DNA of 64,000 bases, from positions 8,297,219-8,361,218 of the forward strand of contig NC_066323.1 of assembly GCF_022539315.1 (NCBI RefSeq). The letters run 5' to 3'. Below, piece by piece: positions 28,436 through 43,180 of this stretch. Source of the DNA: Serinus canaria (taxonomy: Eukaryota; Chordata; Aves; Passeriformes; Fringillidae). The notes below the pieces were generated by a model. It did not search any database, was not told where the DNA came from, and saw only the letters and a program-made list of their open reading frames with translations. Numbering within the stretch: position 1 is the stretch's first letter; every line of letters begins with the position of its first letter. Both the position numbers and the translations under genes were made by a program.

Positions 28436-31219
28436 CTGTACCCCTGCTCTGGGGAGTCTGGCACCACAGCACTGCTGCTGCCAGCATTCATCACACTGGG
28501 GCACACACACCTCCCTGGCCAAGGTGTAGGTCCCATTTTGGTTTGGGGATGCCCCAAGGCAGAGCCAGAGATGGTCCCTCTCTGTGCCCTGCTTTGGAAC
28601 TGCTGCCTGCCTTGCACAGAGACCCCAGGGGCTACTGCATGGCCAGAGCAAGGGCAGCCCAGGCCCAGTATTTGGGGGTTCTTCACCCCAGGAACACGTG
28701 GACTTCCCAGCATGGGGAAATGGCAGCAGGCATGGAGGGGCACAGGGTAGGGAAGGACTGGTCCCACGGGCATGGGGGCAGCACCTGGCACCAGATCTGA
28801 GGAGAGTTTGTTTAATCCGAGATAAGGAGGCAACGCCAGGCACCTGGCTGGCAAACGGGCGCTCCCTGGGCAACAGCAGAGAAGGCAGTGCTGGCCCCAG
28901 CTCCCACCACCACCTGTGCCAGCCCTGTCTGCACAGGGCTGCTGTTAGCTGGGTACACCAGTCCCTCACACTCCACTCACATGGCCACCCACACTCCTGT
29001 GGCACAGCATGGCATGGCATGTCATGGCACATGGCACGGGGTCAGCGAAGCAGCCGGCACACGACACAGCCAGGGCAGATGGGCACGGAGTGCAGGGAAA
29101 AGCAGGGTGCCCCATCCTCTGCCAACCCGGGCCAGATTTACACCGGGGCCAGCAACCCCCCGGCCAATCCTGCCCCAAGGGTTGCATGGGCACAGGGCCA
29201 AGGAGGGGGCTTAGGGACAAGGACAGCTCTTGGCATTGTGGTCCTGCTACACAGCCGGTGCACAGGAGGTTCAGGGCTGTGCCAGTCTCCTGCTGCCACC
29301 CTGATCCTGTGGCATCTGTGGGGCATCTGGAAATCCATCCCCCCCTTCCCCATCTGGCCCTGGAGGTGGCTGCATGCCCATGACCTTGCCCAGGGTGGGG
29401 GCTCAGATCTGCCCTGCCTGCAAGGGCAGGGAGGCAGACGGCAGTGCCGGCTGGCAGGGTTGCTGGGCAGCAGCACCGCTGGGGGCTGCCTCGCCGGCTG
29501 CTGAGCACAGCCCCAGCTGCCTGCTGGCCTGTACCAACTGTGCCAGGTCTCAGCAGGGGCAGACAGGCACAGCCAGGTGGGATTAGCCCTTTGTGTCACC
29601 CCGCAGTGGCCCTGAGAGCATCCAAGCAGGGGGCACAGCTTTGCCATTGCCCTTCAGCCTGATTCACATCAGGATCGCAATGGGTACTCCTGAGTAGAGG
29701 GGGGGCTGGCACATGTCCGCCAAGCAGGTTACATCCCTCCAGGACGGCACCCTGACCATTCTGGAAAGGGCGACGGGTCGTACTGGTGAGCCTGGCTCAG
29801 GTAGGACTCCCTCCGTTCCGGCGCACCCGGGGGCTGTCCTGCTATGCTCGGTGTGTTGCTGCCACCCCCTGGCAACCTTCACAGCCTCGGGTGTCCCCCA
29901 CAGCCCCGCGCGCAGGGGTGTCCAGGTCCCCTGCACCAGCCCAGTCCTGCCCCCCAAAGAAGCGGGCACCCGGGATGCAGGACGCCAGGAGAGCTCAGGA
30001 ATCTGGGGCAGGGTCCACACCTCTCGCCTTGCGCCAGAGGGGAGCCTGTCTGCGGCCACCACATTCTGGCAGGAGGAGGTTTCTGCCCCTCCTTGAGCTA
30101 GAGTGGACAGAGTGGGGAGGGGGCTGGGGGCTTGGGGGAGTTACCAGCCAGGCGATGATTAGAAGGAGCCGAGGTTCCGTCCCAGCGCATTAAGGCAGTC
30201 CCCGCTGAGTGCCACCGCCGCGGGGTGACCCCGCCGTGAACCGCCGACGCTCCCCCGACAAGCCACCAGATCCCTGGCACCAGCATCCCCCTTCACGCCA
30301 GTGTCCCCGCTGCGTGTCACCCCCTGCCCCGTTCCGCTGCCTGCGCCTCAGGCATGCGTGAGGATGCGCTGGCACAGTGTCACGGAGGGGATGTGCCATG
30401 CAGAGGTCACACCTGCGTGTCTGGGGACCACAGGCATCTTGTGACAGGCCTCCTGGTGCCGATGGGGGGGCACCTTGGCTCTGTGTGCCATCCCAGACCA
30501 CGACCTGGAAATGCCTGGTTCCTCGGGACAGCAGGGACTGTGTCCCCACGAAGCCACCTAGCTGCAGGCATAGGGGCACACACGGGGAGCCATATCCCAT
30601 AGATGTCCCCACTCATGACCTGGTGGTCCCTAGGGAGATGGTGGCATGTGGCTCACACACAGCGTCGTGCCACCCGCCCTCCGCAATCCCCATCACACGG
30701 GGACACCTGCCGGCTCCACCAGCCTTCTTTGTGTGGCATGCGGGCTGGCACACGCGGCCCAAACGAGGCGCAGGGTCCCCAGTGCCCAGCCTCTCCTGAG
30801 GCAGGGATGAATTTGTTTAGGCAGGCTAGAGGTGGCATTCAGGGAACGCGGAGGACAGGGCTGAACTCTTGAACCCGCACCGGCAGCTCCCGACCACATG
30901 CCAAGCATGGAGCACCCCGTGGCGCCCAACGCGTGAGCAGCCCCCGGCCGTGCCAGACCCTCCTGCTCCCCTCACGGTTCATCGGCAGGACACGGGGGAC
31001 GGTGTCACACGTCCCTTCCCGACATGGCTGGCGGACGAGGAAGAAGAAGCCGGTGGGGAAGGCGGGGGGGGGGGGTCGGCGGCAGCCCCGAAACACATCG
31101 CGGGCTGAGTCCGTGCAGCTCATCACACCGATGTCCAGCTGCGATCGGGGGGCGCGGGTGAAGCCCCTCTGTCCCTACGGCGAGGGTGGGCGCGGGCTGC
31201 AAGGGCCCCGAGGGACACC

Positions 31220-33478
<2,259 letters not shown>

Positions 33479-33836
33479 CACACCTCTATGGGCTGCCCCA
33501 CAGACATCCAGCTGGAGCCCTGAGAGCCCACATTCTGCTCCAGCATCCATGCTGCCCAGCCTCTTCAGAGCTGAGGAGCCAGGAGCAGTCCCCCTCCTCA
33601 TCTCAGTGTCTTCTGACTCCTGCTGGGATCCACATCTCTGTGAGGAGAGAGAGGTGCCTGACATCTGAGTGGACACCATGCTGGGTGCTCCAGTCTTGCC
33701 TGATGGCAAGACTCACCTTCACCTGTGCTCAACAGCCCTGGCTCTGTCCAGGAGCAACCAGACTGGGACAGCTGCCTGCCTGCCTCTGGGGACCATTCAC
33801 TCAGGAGCCATCCTGAGGCAGGCTGCCTTGGGTTTG

Positions 33837-33842
33837 ATTAAA
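33837..33842 (+). terminator. POLR2H: Candidate poly(A) signal of POLR2H
   Basis: ATTAAA 359 bases after the stop codon, followed by a TG/T-rich stretch (GGATGTTTTGTACACTTGG) suited to cleavage factor binding. No AATAAA lies nearer. Confidence 0.6.
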
Positions 33843-34145
33843 CTGGGATGTTTTGTACACTTGGCTCTGCTTGCTGAGAGACGAGGCTGGCAGGGAGTGG
33901 ATACACCTGCACAGGGGCTAAGGGGCTACCCTGCCAATTCCCAAAGGAGGGGAGTCCAAACCTGCAGCATGTGGGTACAGAGAGGAGGAGTGGCAGCTCA
34001 GGCTGTGCCAGGGGATCCTGCAGCACTGGCAGCTCCCATGGCTGGGAGCAGGCACTGGGCAGAACTGGGAGCATGTCCCAGAGGATCTGGCTTCTGCCCT
34101 GGGCCCAGGCACAAGGACACACACAGCTCTTTAGAAAAATAGCTC

Positions 34146-34151
34146 TTTAAT
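34146..34151 (-). terminator. THPO: Candidate poly(A) signal of THPO
   Basis: Read on the minus strand it is ATTAAA, 223 bases after the THPO stop codon. It faces the POLR2H signal with only about 300 bases between the two hexamers. Confidence 0.6.
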
Positions 34152-34373
34152 CAAAAAGCATTCACAGTAGAGGGCCTGCCCAGATAGGAGCAGGGCCTGT
34201 GCCTGCTGGCACATGAGTGTCACTGTTTGCCTCCATGCACTGCACGGTTGTGAAGACTTAAGGACCAGGTGCCAACCCTTTCCTGTGGGCATCTTCCTGG
34301 GCATCCAGAGCGCAGCTTAGTGTCCTGCAGGAATGCTCAAGCATTGCTTTGTGGTTGAACCCTGTGTGCAGCC

Positions 34374-36125
34374 TCATTGGGTCCCACATAGAGGGTCTCT
34401 GCTTTCCCCCTGTCCTTGCTTGCACGAGACCTTGGCCAGGTCGTAGAAGAAGAAGCGCAGCTTGCCCTGTACCAGCTGCCGGTAGGTGAGGAAAATTCTG
34501 GAGATGTGGGTCTGCTCCATGGAGTGTGGGGAGCAGCCTGGCTCCCAGTGTCCTGCCTGAGAGTGGGACAGAGGAGTGATAAACACCATTGCACCCAACC
34601 CAGCCCAGCTGGCACCTGTCCCAGGGTGGCCTGGCTCATGTGGGGAGGTCTCACCTCCCAGCTGAAGGTCTGCAGGAGCAGGAAGAAGGAGTTGGCGTGT
34701 CGGTAAAGCTGGCTCAGCTGCCTGGCCCCGCACTCATCGCTCACCTGGCCCTGGGCCCCTGCTGCAGCACCCAGCAGCAGGGCCAGGTCACACAGGATCT
34801 CCCGCCGCTTGGTCTCGTTCTGGGGGAGCAGACAGTGACCCCCCAGGGCCTCGTTGCTTTCTGTGCTCACCTTAGGTCTGGATGTAGTCGTCTACCCTCC
34901 CTCTGCCACCAGATATGCCTACAAGCATCTTGTTCAGCATTTCTGGTGCTTCTGCCAACCCAAGGTTCCTTCTCCAGTCCTGTTAGCACACCAGTGCCAG
35001 CACCCTCCTCCCAGCCCCTCTCACCGATTTGGATTTCCACTGCTGGAAAGTGAAGTCCACCAAGGGCAGCACTGCAGGGCACCTGAGTGCAGGCAGGGCC
35101 TGGCACTGGCCCTAGTGAGGAGAGATGTCAAGGTGAGGTGCCAGGAACTGTGCATGTCCCTGGGCTTGGGTTTTGTGGGGACTCTGTCCTCACCACTTTC
35201 TTTTCCATGTCCTTGGCCTCCACGATGTACTTCTGGATAAGCCTGTTGTCACAGACAAGCCGTGTTGGGCTGGCACGGTCCTCTTTCACGTGCAGGAGGA
35301 AGGATGTGAGGAGGAGCAGTCCTGGAGGAGATAGGGTTGTCTTGTGCATTATGCCAGCTTCCCTGGGCAGTGCCAGCCCAGAGCTACCTGCAGTGACAAG
35401 TCCTCTCCCCAGCCCTTTGGTGGTCTTGATGGTCCCGCGGAGGGGGTGCAGGGGGCGGTGTGAGTGGCTGAGGAGGGCCGGGTGCTGCTCTCCAGTCAGC
35501 CAGCGAGGGGTGCCGGTGCTCAGAGGGGAGAGACGCCGTTTTTGTGCCAGTGGTGTGTGCCAAGAGGCCACACAACCCCGTCTGCCAGGTTTTTCGGCCG
35601 CCCTCCAGGCAAGGAAGCAGGGCTGTACTCCCTGTGCAGACCAGGGCCAGCCCTCCGGATCCCTGCCAAGAGCAGTTCCAGGCGTCATGTGCACTTCGGG
35701 GAATCCCAACCTGCAGTGTCCCACAGGGAACATCTGCTCCTGGCCACTGCCCTGGCTGAGTGCTCCCCTGCCGGCTCCTCCTTCCCCAGTGCCGCTGCAC
35801 ACCACTGTGCCCAGCACCTGCCCACCCTGCCAGCTTCTCCATACCCTCTTTGCAGCCTCCTGCCTGCCTCACTGCCTGCCCTGGCACTACACCAGAAATC
35901 CTCAGTGCAGCCTTTTTACCTACAATGGGCATGGAGAGATGCTTGGTTGCCCTCACATGCTGGCACTGGCCAGGTCCAACTAGCCCAGAGCCACCCTTGG
36001 GATTTGGTGCCCAGCTGTGGGACTCATGATGCAGGGGATGCTCTGGCTGTGGGGCCACAGTACCCACAGTCCCTTCCCGCGCACCCGGTCCCCCCTTTAG
36101 CCACATACTCACTGTTCAGCTCCAT
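34374..36125 (-). CDS. THPO: Thrombopoietin, short avian form (191 aa)
   Basis: Secreted four-helix cytokine that activates the receptor MPL and drives thrombocyte or megakaryocyte production. Coding exons in minus-strand order: 36125-36113, 35321-35194, 35111-35025, 34819-34655 and 34556-34374 (TGA 34376-34374), 576 bases in frame. The protein starts MELNRLLLLTSFLLHV, close to human MELTELLLV, a signal peptide with a likely cleavage near residue 21. Family landmarks include Cys28 in RLVCDNR, VDFTFQQWK, an NET sequon at 77, LCDLALLLGAAAGAQGQ and ISRIFLTYRQLVQGKLRFFF. Human THPO has about 353 residues because of a long glycosylated tail after the cytokine domain; here the last exon stops about 15 residues after VSC. 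Divergence is high, as usual for cytokines. The gene is tail-to-tail with POLR2H and head-to-head, at distance, with CHRD. Confidence 0.94.
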
Positions 36126-38764
36126 GCTCGGCTGGGGGCTTCGGCCCTGCATCTTCCACCCTGGGGCCAGCGGCTGCTCCCTGGCTCCCGTCCCCCTTCC
36201 ATGGAGGGCAGTGGTGGCGCGGGTTCCCCGCGAGCCGCCCAGCCAGGACGGAGGCCGGAGCCGGCAGCGGCCCCGGGACAGCACGGCGCAGCTCTGCGCC
36301 TCCGGCCTGGCCGCTCAGCCGAGGCAGCACGATTTCCTGTTGTGTCGCCCTGACCTTCCAGCAAAATCGCAGTGGGGGCCCCGGGCCCGGGGGAAGGCTT
36401 CCTGCCTCCGGCCGCTTCCTCCCTTGGCTCAGGGCACGGGAAGGGCGTCCCTGGGCGCCCTCCGTGGCTGCTCACCTGGCCCTGGGCCTCTGCACTCAGC
36501 AACCAGCACCTCAGTGGTCCGTGCCTCAGCTGTGCCTGTCCAGGGGTAGAGGGTGGCCCTGGCACCTGAAGAAGAGATGGTGTCAGTAATCCTGCACTGG
36601 ACAGCCCCGGGAACATCAGTGCTAATGAAGTCTGCTCCTCGCTGTGGCAGCCAGGTACAAAAGCCACCCCAGAGGTGGACCAAAATCCTGGTGACCCTCT
36701 CCCAGAGGTGGACTTCATTCGTGGTGACCTTTACCCTGTTAGAGGGTATGCTCTGACCCCTGCATCCACCAGAGGTGACTCAGGGAGCTGGAGACTCGAA
36801 GGATGGCTGTGATTCATGTGATCCCTCTAGGTTGGAGACGACTACTGATCACAGGGGTCATAGCTAGTGCATGGCCCCAGGGCTGTTTCAGCAGGGATGT
36901 TGGTTGGGAATAGGCTAGGTGAGCCACCCACAGATGCCCCCTCTCTGGGTAGGAGAAGCACCAGGGGCCTGTTCAGCACCATGTCCTGGCATGGCTGTGA
37001 CATTCCCTGGTAAAGTCAGCTCTCGCTGGGCACTCTGGTGGGGGGCGCACATCCCCATGCCCGCGTGTACATGTGTGTCCCCCGTACTGCTCACAGGTAC
37101 ACACTGCCACGTGCACCCTCAAACCTACGTGCACACACGTGTGCTTCCCTGGCACACAGCAGGCCTGCACTTAGATAACCCTCCACCCCAGCATCCCCCA
37201 CGGCTTCCCTTTGGGGAACACCCCCCTCCCAGCACACATCCTCCCGCTCCTGTCTCCCTGCAGCGCCTGCGTTTCCTTCTCACACCCTGGCTCTCTCTCA
37301 CACACTCTCGCACGTTCCCAGCTCTGTCCCCAGGGACAGCAGTTCCCGGCAGCGCCTGGCCGGGTGACAGCAGCTAAAGTAAACACCGTGCCCCACTCCA
37401 CCTGCCCCATGCCCTGCTCAGCCCACAACAGCCCACCTTGCAGGGTGCCTGGGTGGGGGATCCAGCGGGTGCAGGGACGAGACTGGCAGCGCCGGCTCGC
37501 CTGGGCACATCTGGCAGCAAAGGGACCCGTGAGCACCGGGGTCAAACTCCTCCAGGTTTTCCTCACACGGCGGCCGTGGCCCTTCTGCGGACGTGACAAG
37601 CTGCAATCACAGCCGCAATCACGCCCGTCAGCACCCTCAGCCCCTCTGCCAGTGCTGGCCTCAGGCCTGCCGCCGAACCCATGCCAGTCCCTGCCATGTC
37701 CCCACCATGTCCATTCCCTGTCCCTCCCGGGGTGCAAAGTCATTGGCGATGCCAGGCTGGAGAGCTGCCGTGCCCTGCATTCCTTCTTGATTAGGCAAAC
37801 AAACCCACCAGGGGAAACTGGAGAGCAACTGGAAACTGGAGGTCTAATGGATCCCCATGGTCAGCCTAAGGTGCCCACAATAGTCCCTTTACTCCAAAAT
37901 ATTCGTTACAACAATGCCAGAAGCTGGCAGGCAGCATGAGCCTGTGCCCGTGGGCAGCCTGGTATTCCTCTGTTGGAAAGGGTAATGCCAGCTTTTGCTG
38001 CCCATGCTAGGGCAGCAGAGGAGGATGTGGGGGAGAGCTCCCACCTCTGGCCCCAGCCCGCTCCCACGGATGTTGCGTGCTGTAGAGGGAGAGAGTATGG
38101 GGGCAGTAAGTGAGGCACAGGGACCCCAGAGGGACCACAGAGGGACACGGGGGCTCCGGCCAGGCAGCCCGGGCTCTGGCAGGGGACAGGAAGCCAGGCG
38201 GGGGCCGCGGGGCTGCACAGCTGGCCGGATCTCGGTGCCAAGATTCCCACCTCTCCTTACAGGGTGCAAAGTGCTGGGAATCCCGCTGCAGGGACAGCCG
38301 TTCGCACCCACTTTGCCAAGGTGCTGAAGACAGCAGGAGGTGCCTGGAGTCAGGGAAGGGGGGTGAAGAGGAGGAATACGCCGGGGTGGGGGGAAGACTG
38401 TGGTTCGGTGGCACAGCTGCTGTCCCCACAGGCCACCCAGATGTGCTCGGTGGGCACAGCCAGGATGTCAGTGCTAGCATGGGAAGCAAACCTGGCCTTC
38501 CAGGGACAGGGAGGGGGGTCCTAGCCCCCTTTGAAGCCCCCATAAAAGGGTCTGGCATAAAGGAAAGAGAAAGTCAAAGGAACAAAGAGAGCTGCTAATC
38601 CCGGCGTGAGCAAACAGCCCCGTTTGCTCAGGACGCAGCTGGCTCCGGGGCCAGGGAAAGGAGCACAGGGGGACTCTACGGGTGCCAGGCAGCGGGGGAC
38701 CCTCTACCCGGGCTGCCCCTCCCCGAGCACGGGCAGTCCCCGGGAGCAGGGTCCCTCCTGGACC

Positions 38765-38822
38765 CTCCGGGCATTTTTGCTACAAATGCAAATTGCCAAT
38801 AAACATTTGTGGGCAAATCCTG
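38765..38822. promoter_or_regulatory. Octamer/POU-type motif island
   Basis: Contains TACAAATGCAAATTGCCAAT, which includes the octamer ATGCAAAT bound by POU factors, then AATAAACATTTGTGGGC with a forkhead-like AAACA core. AT-rich in GC-rich flanks. Candidate cis-element for CHRD or THPO; the target is unknown. Confidence 0.38.
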
Positions 38823-41800
38823 CTCCCTGCGCATCCTGGTCCTTGTGCTGCTCCCAGACAACCGTCCCAGGAGAACACGCACGCTGCCGGGTGCACCTGC
38901 AAGGGGCATCTTGGTCGGGGTGCAGCAGCTTGGGGGTGAAGGATGGCAGGGTTTTACCTTTCCCAATTTTCAGCAAGCCACATGCTGCCCAGCACCCCAG
39001 CATAAAGCCCTCGGTGCTGCCCAGAGGATGTCCAAGGGCAAACCCTCCTTGCCTTGGACAGGGGCACCTAATGCCAGTGGCTCGGCTGGCATCTGGGGTG
39101 ATTCCCCTGTGCCTCCTCTACCATCCTGCTTCTCAGCCAAGCTTCCCACTCCAGTGGGGCACACGGAGTGTGCTGGTAGGGCACCTCATCCCTCTGCCTC
39201 CATCCCATGGAGAGGAGAAGGGGTTAATGCCAGGCAGCTGAGCCGCAGGTGGGCGCAAGAATGAAATTCCTTCTCGCTGTCCTGCGAAGTCTGGGCACAA
39301 ATATTTGCCTGCATGTCCGGTGGGGAGGGGGGAGACCACCATCGCTTCTGGGAGTTTGCTAATCCCCATGCCAAACAAGGCCCCCACATGCCCCACATGC
39401 CCCCCGTCTTCCTCCTGCTGGGGTCACCCTGCAAAGCCTTTGAGGAGGGGACATTTGGGGTCAGGTCACCAGCACCTTTGGGTGCTCCTATGATCAGGGA
39501 GCTCTATGGGGTTGACTGGGCACTCGGAGCAGGTATCTTGTTCAGGAACACTGCCAGGGTCTGTTTGGCATGGCTGATGAGACTGTTTTGGGGTTTCCAT
39601 TCTGCTCCCCGAGCCGTGGCCACCACAGCAGGATGAGGCGAAGGCGAGAGTCCCAGCCATCCCCACCATGTCAGCAATGCATTCTCTGTAATAAATTCCA
39701 TGTGTTCACAGACAGAAAATAGCCAACTTCCCCAACTCCATTGCCCCCCAAACTGCATCCCCCTTCCATACCTACCACCCCCAAAACTCCCTCCGTCCCC
39801 AGACCCCCCTGGCCTTCATCTGGGATGGCCCAGCCCTGCAAGTTGCCTACCAGTTGTGCAAATATTGCCGGAACGGCTGTAATCCCTGTGTCCAACGTGA
39901 ATTATGAGATATTTCCACCCATTACGACAGCCCCCCCCGCCCCACCGCGTGTGTGTGAGGCCGGGGGGATTAGACAAGGCACAAGCCACGCTCGCTCGGC
40001 ACAAAGCTTTGGGGAGGCTGACGGCTCTCTGCATCCCACAACGAGGCGGGGCACTAGAGGGGGGCTCTTTTTGGAGAGAGGGGGTACCCCACACGCCTTC
40101 CTGTTTTCAGGCTTAGGCCTGGAGGCAGTGTTGAGATGCCCAGAAGGCAGTGGGAGGTTGTGAGAAGGGGGGCCCATGGCATGCAGTTTCACCACGACCC
40201 CATCCCTTGGGAGCAGAGGCTCCTTCCTGTCGCCCCAAGCTGGGCTCGTGTTCAAAGCCGCGAGTAGGCAGCAGCTAATGAGGGCAGACAATGGGAGCTG
40301 CGTCGGGCAGAGCTGGGGTGAGGGCCTGCTGAGACACCCCCATGGCAGGCATGGCACAGCCCTGGCACCACGATCCTCTGGAATACTCCATGGGACCCTC
40401 ACCACTGAGCAGGGCACATGCCCAACAAGCCCCCTGCAGAACTCCAGGCTGTTCTATAGGACACCGTTGGGGCACCCCACCTGTACCTTGCTGGGACAGG
40501 AGACACCCCATGGGACCATCACCACCCCACCGGGGACAAGCCAGTACCTGCCCTGGGAAGAGGAGGTGGAGGGGTGAATGTGACCAGCTTGATGCTGCCC
40601 ATGGCCAGCTGTCTCCATCATGGTGCAGCTCCGGCTGCCCGCAGCTGGCAGCCCCGTTGGGGATGTGCCAGTGCCAGGCCCAGCTCTGGAGCCTCAGAGG
40701 AGCCTTTGTCCAGGGCGCTGCTCCTCACACACATGTGCGGGCACTGGGAAGCAGCTGCTGGGACCAGGACCCTTTCCCAGCTCTGCCCTTGGCTGGCACC
40801 ATCCCTTCTCCAAGAGCACAGGGACCCCTAAGGCTCTGTCAAGCCACCTCTGCCTATTGATGAGGGCACCCCTTGGCATTTCCAGGGGCAGTCCAGGCTG
40901 TGAACAAGGGAAGCCCAGGCAAAGCTGCGACATCCATTTCTCCCTGCCCACCTGCTCCCACTTCAGTGGTCATGCCCCCCTCCCCCTCCTGACCTGACAG
41001 GCCCCATGCCAGCATACCACCCTGCTCCCAGCCTGGCAGTGCCGGATATCCTTGCAGCCCCTCTCTCCCTCACAGTGCCACCCTGTGCCTCGGATTCCCC
41101 TGTGCCTCGGGGCTGCAGCCAGGCGGGTTCCCCGTCGCTTTCCTTTCTCCAGGAAAGGGGAGGGAGCTTCCCTCATCTCTTCCCCGTGTCCCGCAGACGA
41201 GCCAGGAGACTGTGACGAGCTCTGGGTGCACAGAGCCAGCACCGGATTCCTGGCATCGGCGGGACAGCTGGGAGCCATCGCCCGCCTCCTCCCCGCTCTG
41301 CCCCGCTCACGTCCCGCCGTCCCCAGAGCCGCTGCTGTGCCGCAGCGGGCACCGCGCAGCGACGCTGGCACAGCCACACAGACCTCAACCCTTCCCTGCC
41401 CTCCGTGCCGCTGGACCCCCAGCCAGGGAGGACGTCAGGAGAGAGGAGAGGGGACAGGTCAGTGACACCGCTGGGGACCGCAGGGAGGGCACAGGGCCAA
41501 GGGGTGCCATGCTGCCAGTCATGGTCCCTGCTCCTTGCAAGCAGCAGGGTGTTAGGGACGGTCATGCCTGGGGGATGCCCGAGGTCCTGGCAGTGTCCCA
41601 GCCCTGGTGATGCCAGCTGGCCGTCCCGCTGGGGTAAGCCCAGCTACTCCTCGCGGCTGTCTGCCGCTCGCTCCTGCTACGGGCCAGGTCCCGGCAGGGC
41701 CGAGCCCCCTGTCCCACTGCCCTCCCCGGGAGAGGTGTCGTGCTGCGTGGAGACATGTGCCGGACCAGGGCAGGGAATGGGATGGGACAGCCATAGATAA

Positions 41801-43103
41801 GCTGGGGATGAGCAACCTCATTCTGGCTCTGGGGTGCAGGGCGGTGGGCTGCAGCCCCCCCAGCTGCTCGCTGGGCTGCGGGGAGGCCCAGGAGGAGCTT
41901 TCTGGGGAGGCAGGGGCCTGTTGTGCTCCAGCTGTGCCGTGTTTCCCTAGCTACACCGCGCAGCTGGCCGGGTGTTTGCACCGCCCGGAGTTGATTTTGG
42001 CAGCCCCGCGCTTCCCCCTCCTCCCCTCCCCACCCGCCTTCCCCCTGCAGGGCGCCCGCCTGCCACGCACCCACCACCTTCAGCCTCTCCCTACCACTCT
42101 TGGCAGAGGTGGCAACAGGGACATGGGTGACACAAAGTGCCCCCACTCCTCATAGGCTCCCCCTCCCTTAAATTCATACCTCAGTTTCCCCAGATGGATG
42201 ATGCTTTCCCCAAACTTTTCTATGGTGCCTACTCACTGCCAACCTCTGCCACCCTTACCAGCCCAGGTGTGGGTGAAGAATGGATCTGGTGCTGGGTGCT
42301 GCTCTCACAGCATCCTCACTCCAGATGCTTCTTCCCTCCCTGGCCAAGGGAACCCAGGCTCCTATTCCCCTACAACACCTGCCACCGGTGGGCAGGAGCC
42401 CAGGGTCCCGTTCTGGAGCCTTGCCCTGCCCAGGGTGGGCAGCAGCTGGAAAAATTTAGGAATGTGGAAGGCACATTCTGGAGGGGGTTGGTTGTGCCTT
42501 TGCAGAGAGCAGTGTGGGTTGGGAGAGGAGGCTGGCTGTTTGGGGAGCTGAGGGGTGCTGAGTGGATGGAGGAAGGGCTGGCTGCAGGGAAACAGCGGAT
42601 GGACAGAGCCTTGCAGTGTCCTGTGTCCTGGGGTGCCAGGGGGCCTGGGAGTGGACTGAGTGGATGGAGTAGCACCCAGGATGTCTTATGCCTGGGGGGA
42701 GGTGTGGGGGGGTGGGCAATGAGCCCTGGAAGAGCTCATGACTGAAGGTGGACAGTGTGGGTGTGGAGACTCCACGATGCTCTGTGCCCAGGAGACGCCC
42801 TATGCTGGGAAGACTGCAGATTGAGGAGACTGGCATTGAATGGGTGTGCCCTGCAAATGCCTTATTCCCGATGGGGCTTGTCTGGATGTGGAGATTCCTG
42901 TGGGGCTCTCCTGTGGGGAATGTGAATGGGGGCATACCCATGTCTAGTGCTCAGGAACATCCCAAGCTCTGTGGAAAGGGTGTGGATAGTGGTGGTGGTG
43001 TCTCCACAGTGGCTTATATGCCAGAGTGTGCTGTGTGAATTGGGAGGGGATGTCCCCAGGATGCCCAGAACCCAAGGGTGCCCGATGATCTGAGGGAGGG
43101 TTA

Positions 43104-43180
43104 TATCATACAATCGTATCATAGACTGGTCTGGGTTGCAAAGGACTGTAAACATCATCTAGTTCCAGCCTCCATCCCTC
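43104..43180 (-). mobile_element. Short CR1 LINE 3'-end remnant
   Basis: Read on the plus strand it resembles the reverse complement of the avian CR1 3' end: ATCATAGACTGGTCTGGGTTG, AAGGACTGTAAACATCATCT, AGTTCCAGCCTCC. About 75 bases remain, less than 600 bases upstream of the CHRD start codon. Confidence 0.75.

Larger units (their letters stand above)
10251..31200. other. Gene-free interval between EPHB3 and POLR2H
   Basis: About 21 kb in which neither strand gives an exon chain or a recognisable protein domain. The longer open frames here (for example 361 codons on the minus strand at 20180-21265) are low-complexity, Pro/Ala/Gly/Arg-rich translations expected of GC-rich DNA. The interval is GC-rich with AT-rich islands, listed separately as candidate regulatory elements, plus a GT-rich repeat near 23.3-23.7 kb. 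No tRNA or other structured RNA gene was recognised. Confidence 0.7.

Noticed and set aside
34337..34870. Single-exon 177-codon THPO-like frame
   Set aside because: It reads through the THPO intron at 34557-34654 in the wrong phase after FSWE. The spliced product with exon 34556-34374 matches the family far better.
35464..36549. 361-codon open frame on the plus strand
   Set aside because: It runs antisense through THPO intron 1 and exon 1. The sequence is low-complexity and shows no homology that I recognise.
36790..36870. Unusual non-GC-rich stretch considered as a transposon end
   Set aside because: It does not resemble CR1 or another family I know, and no terminal repeats were found.
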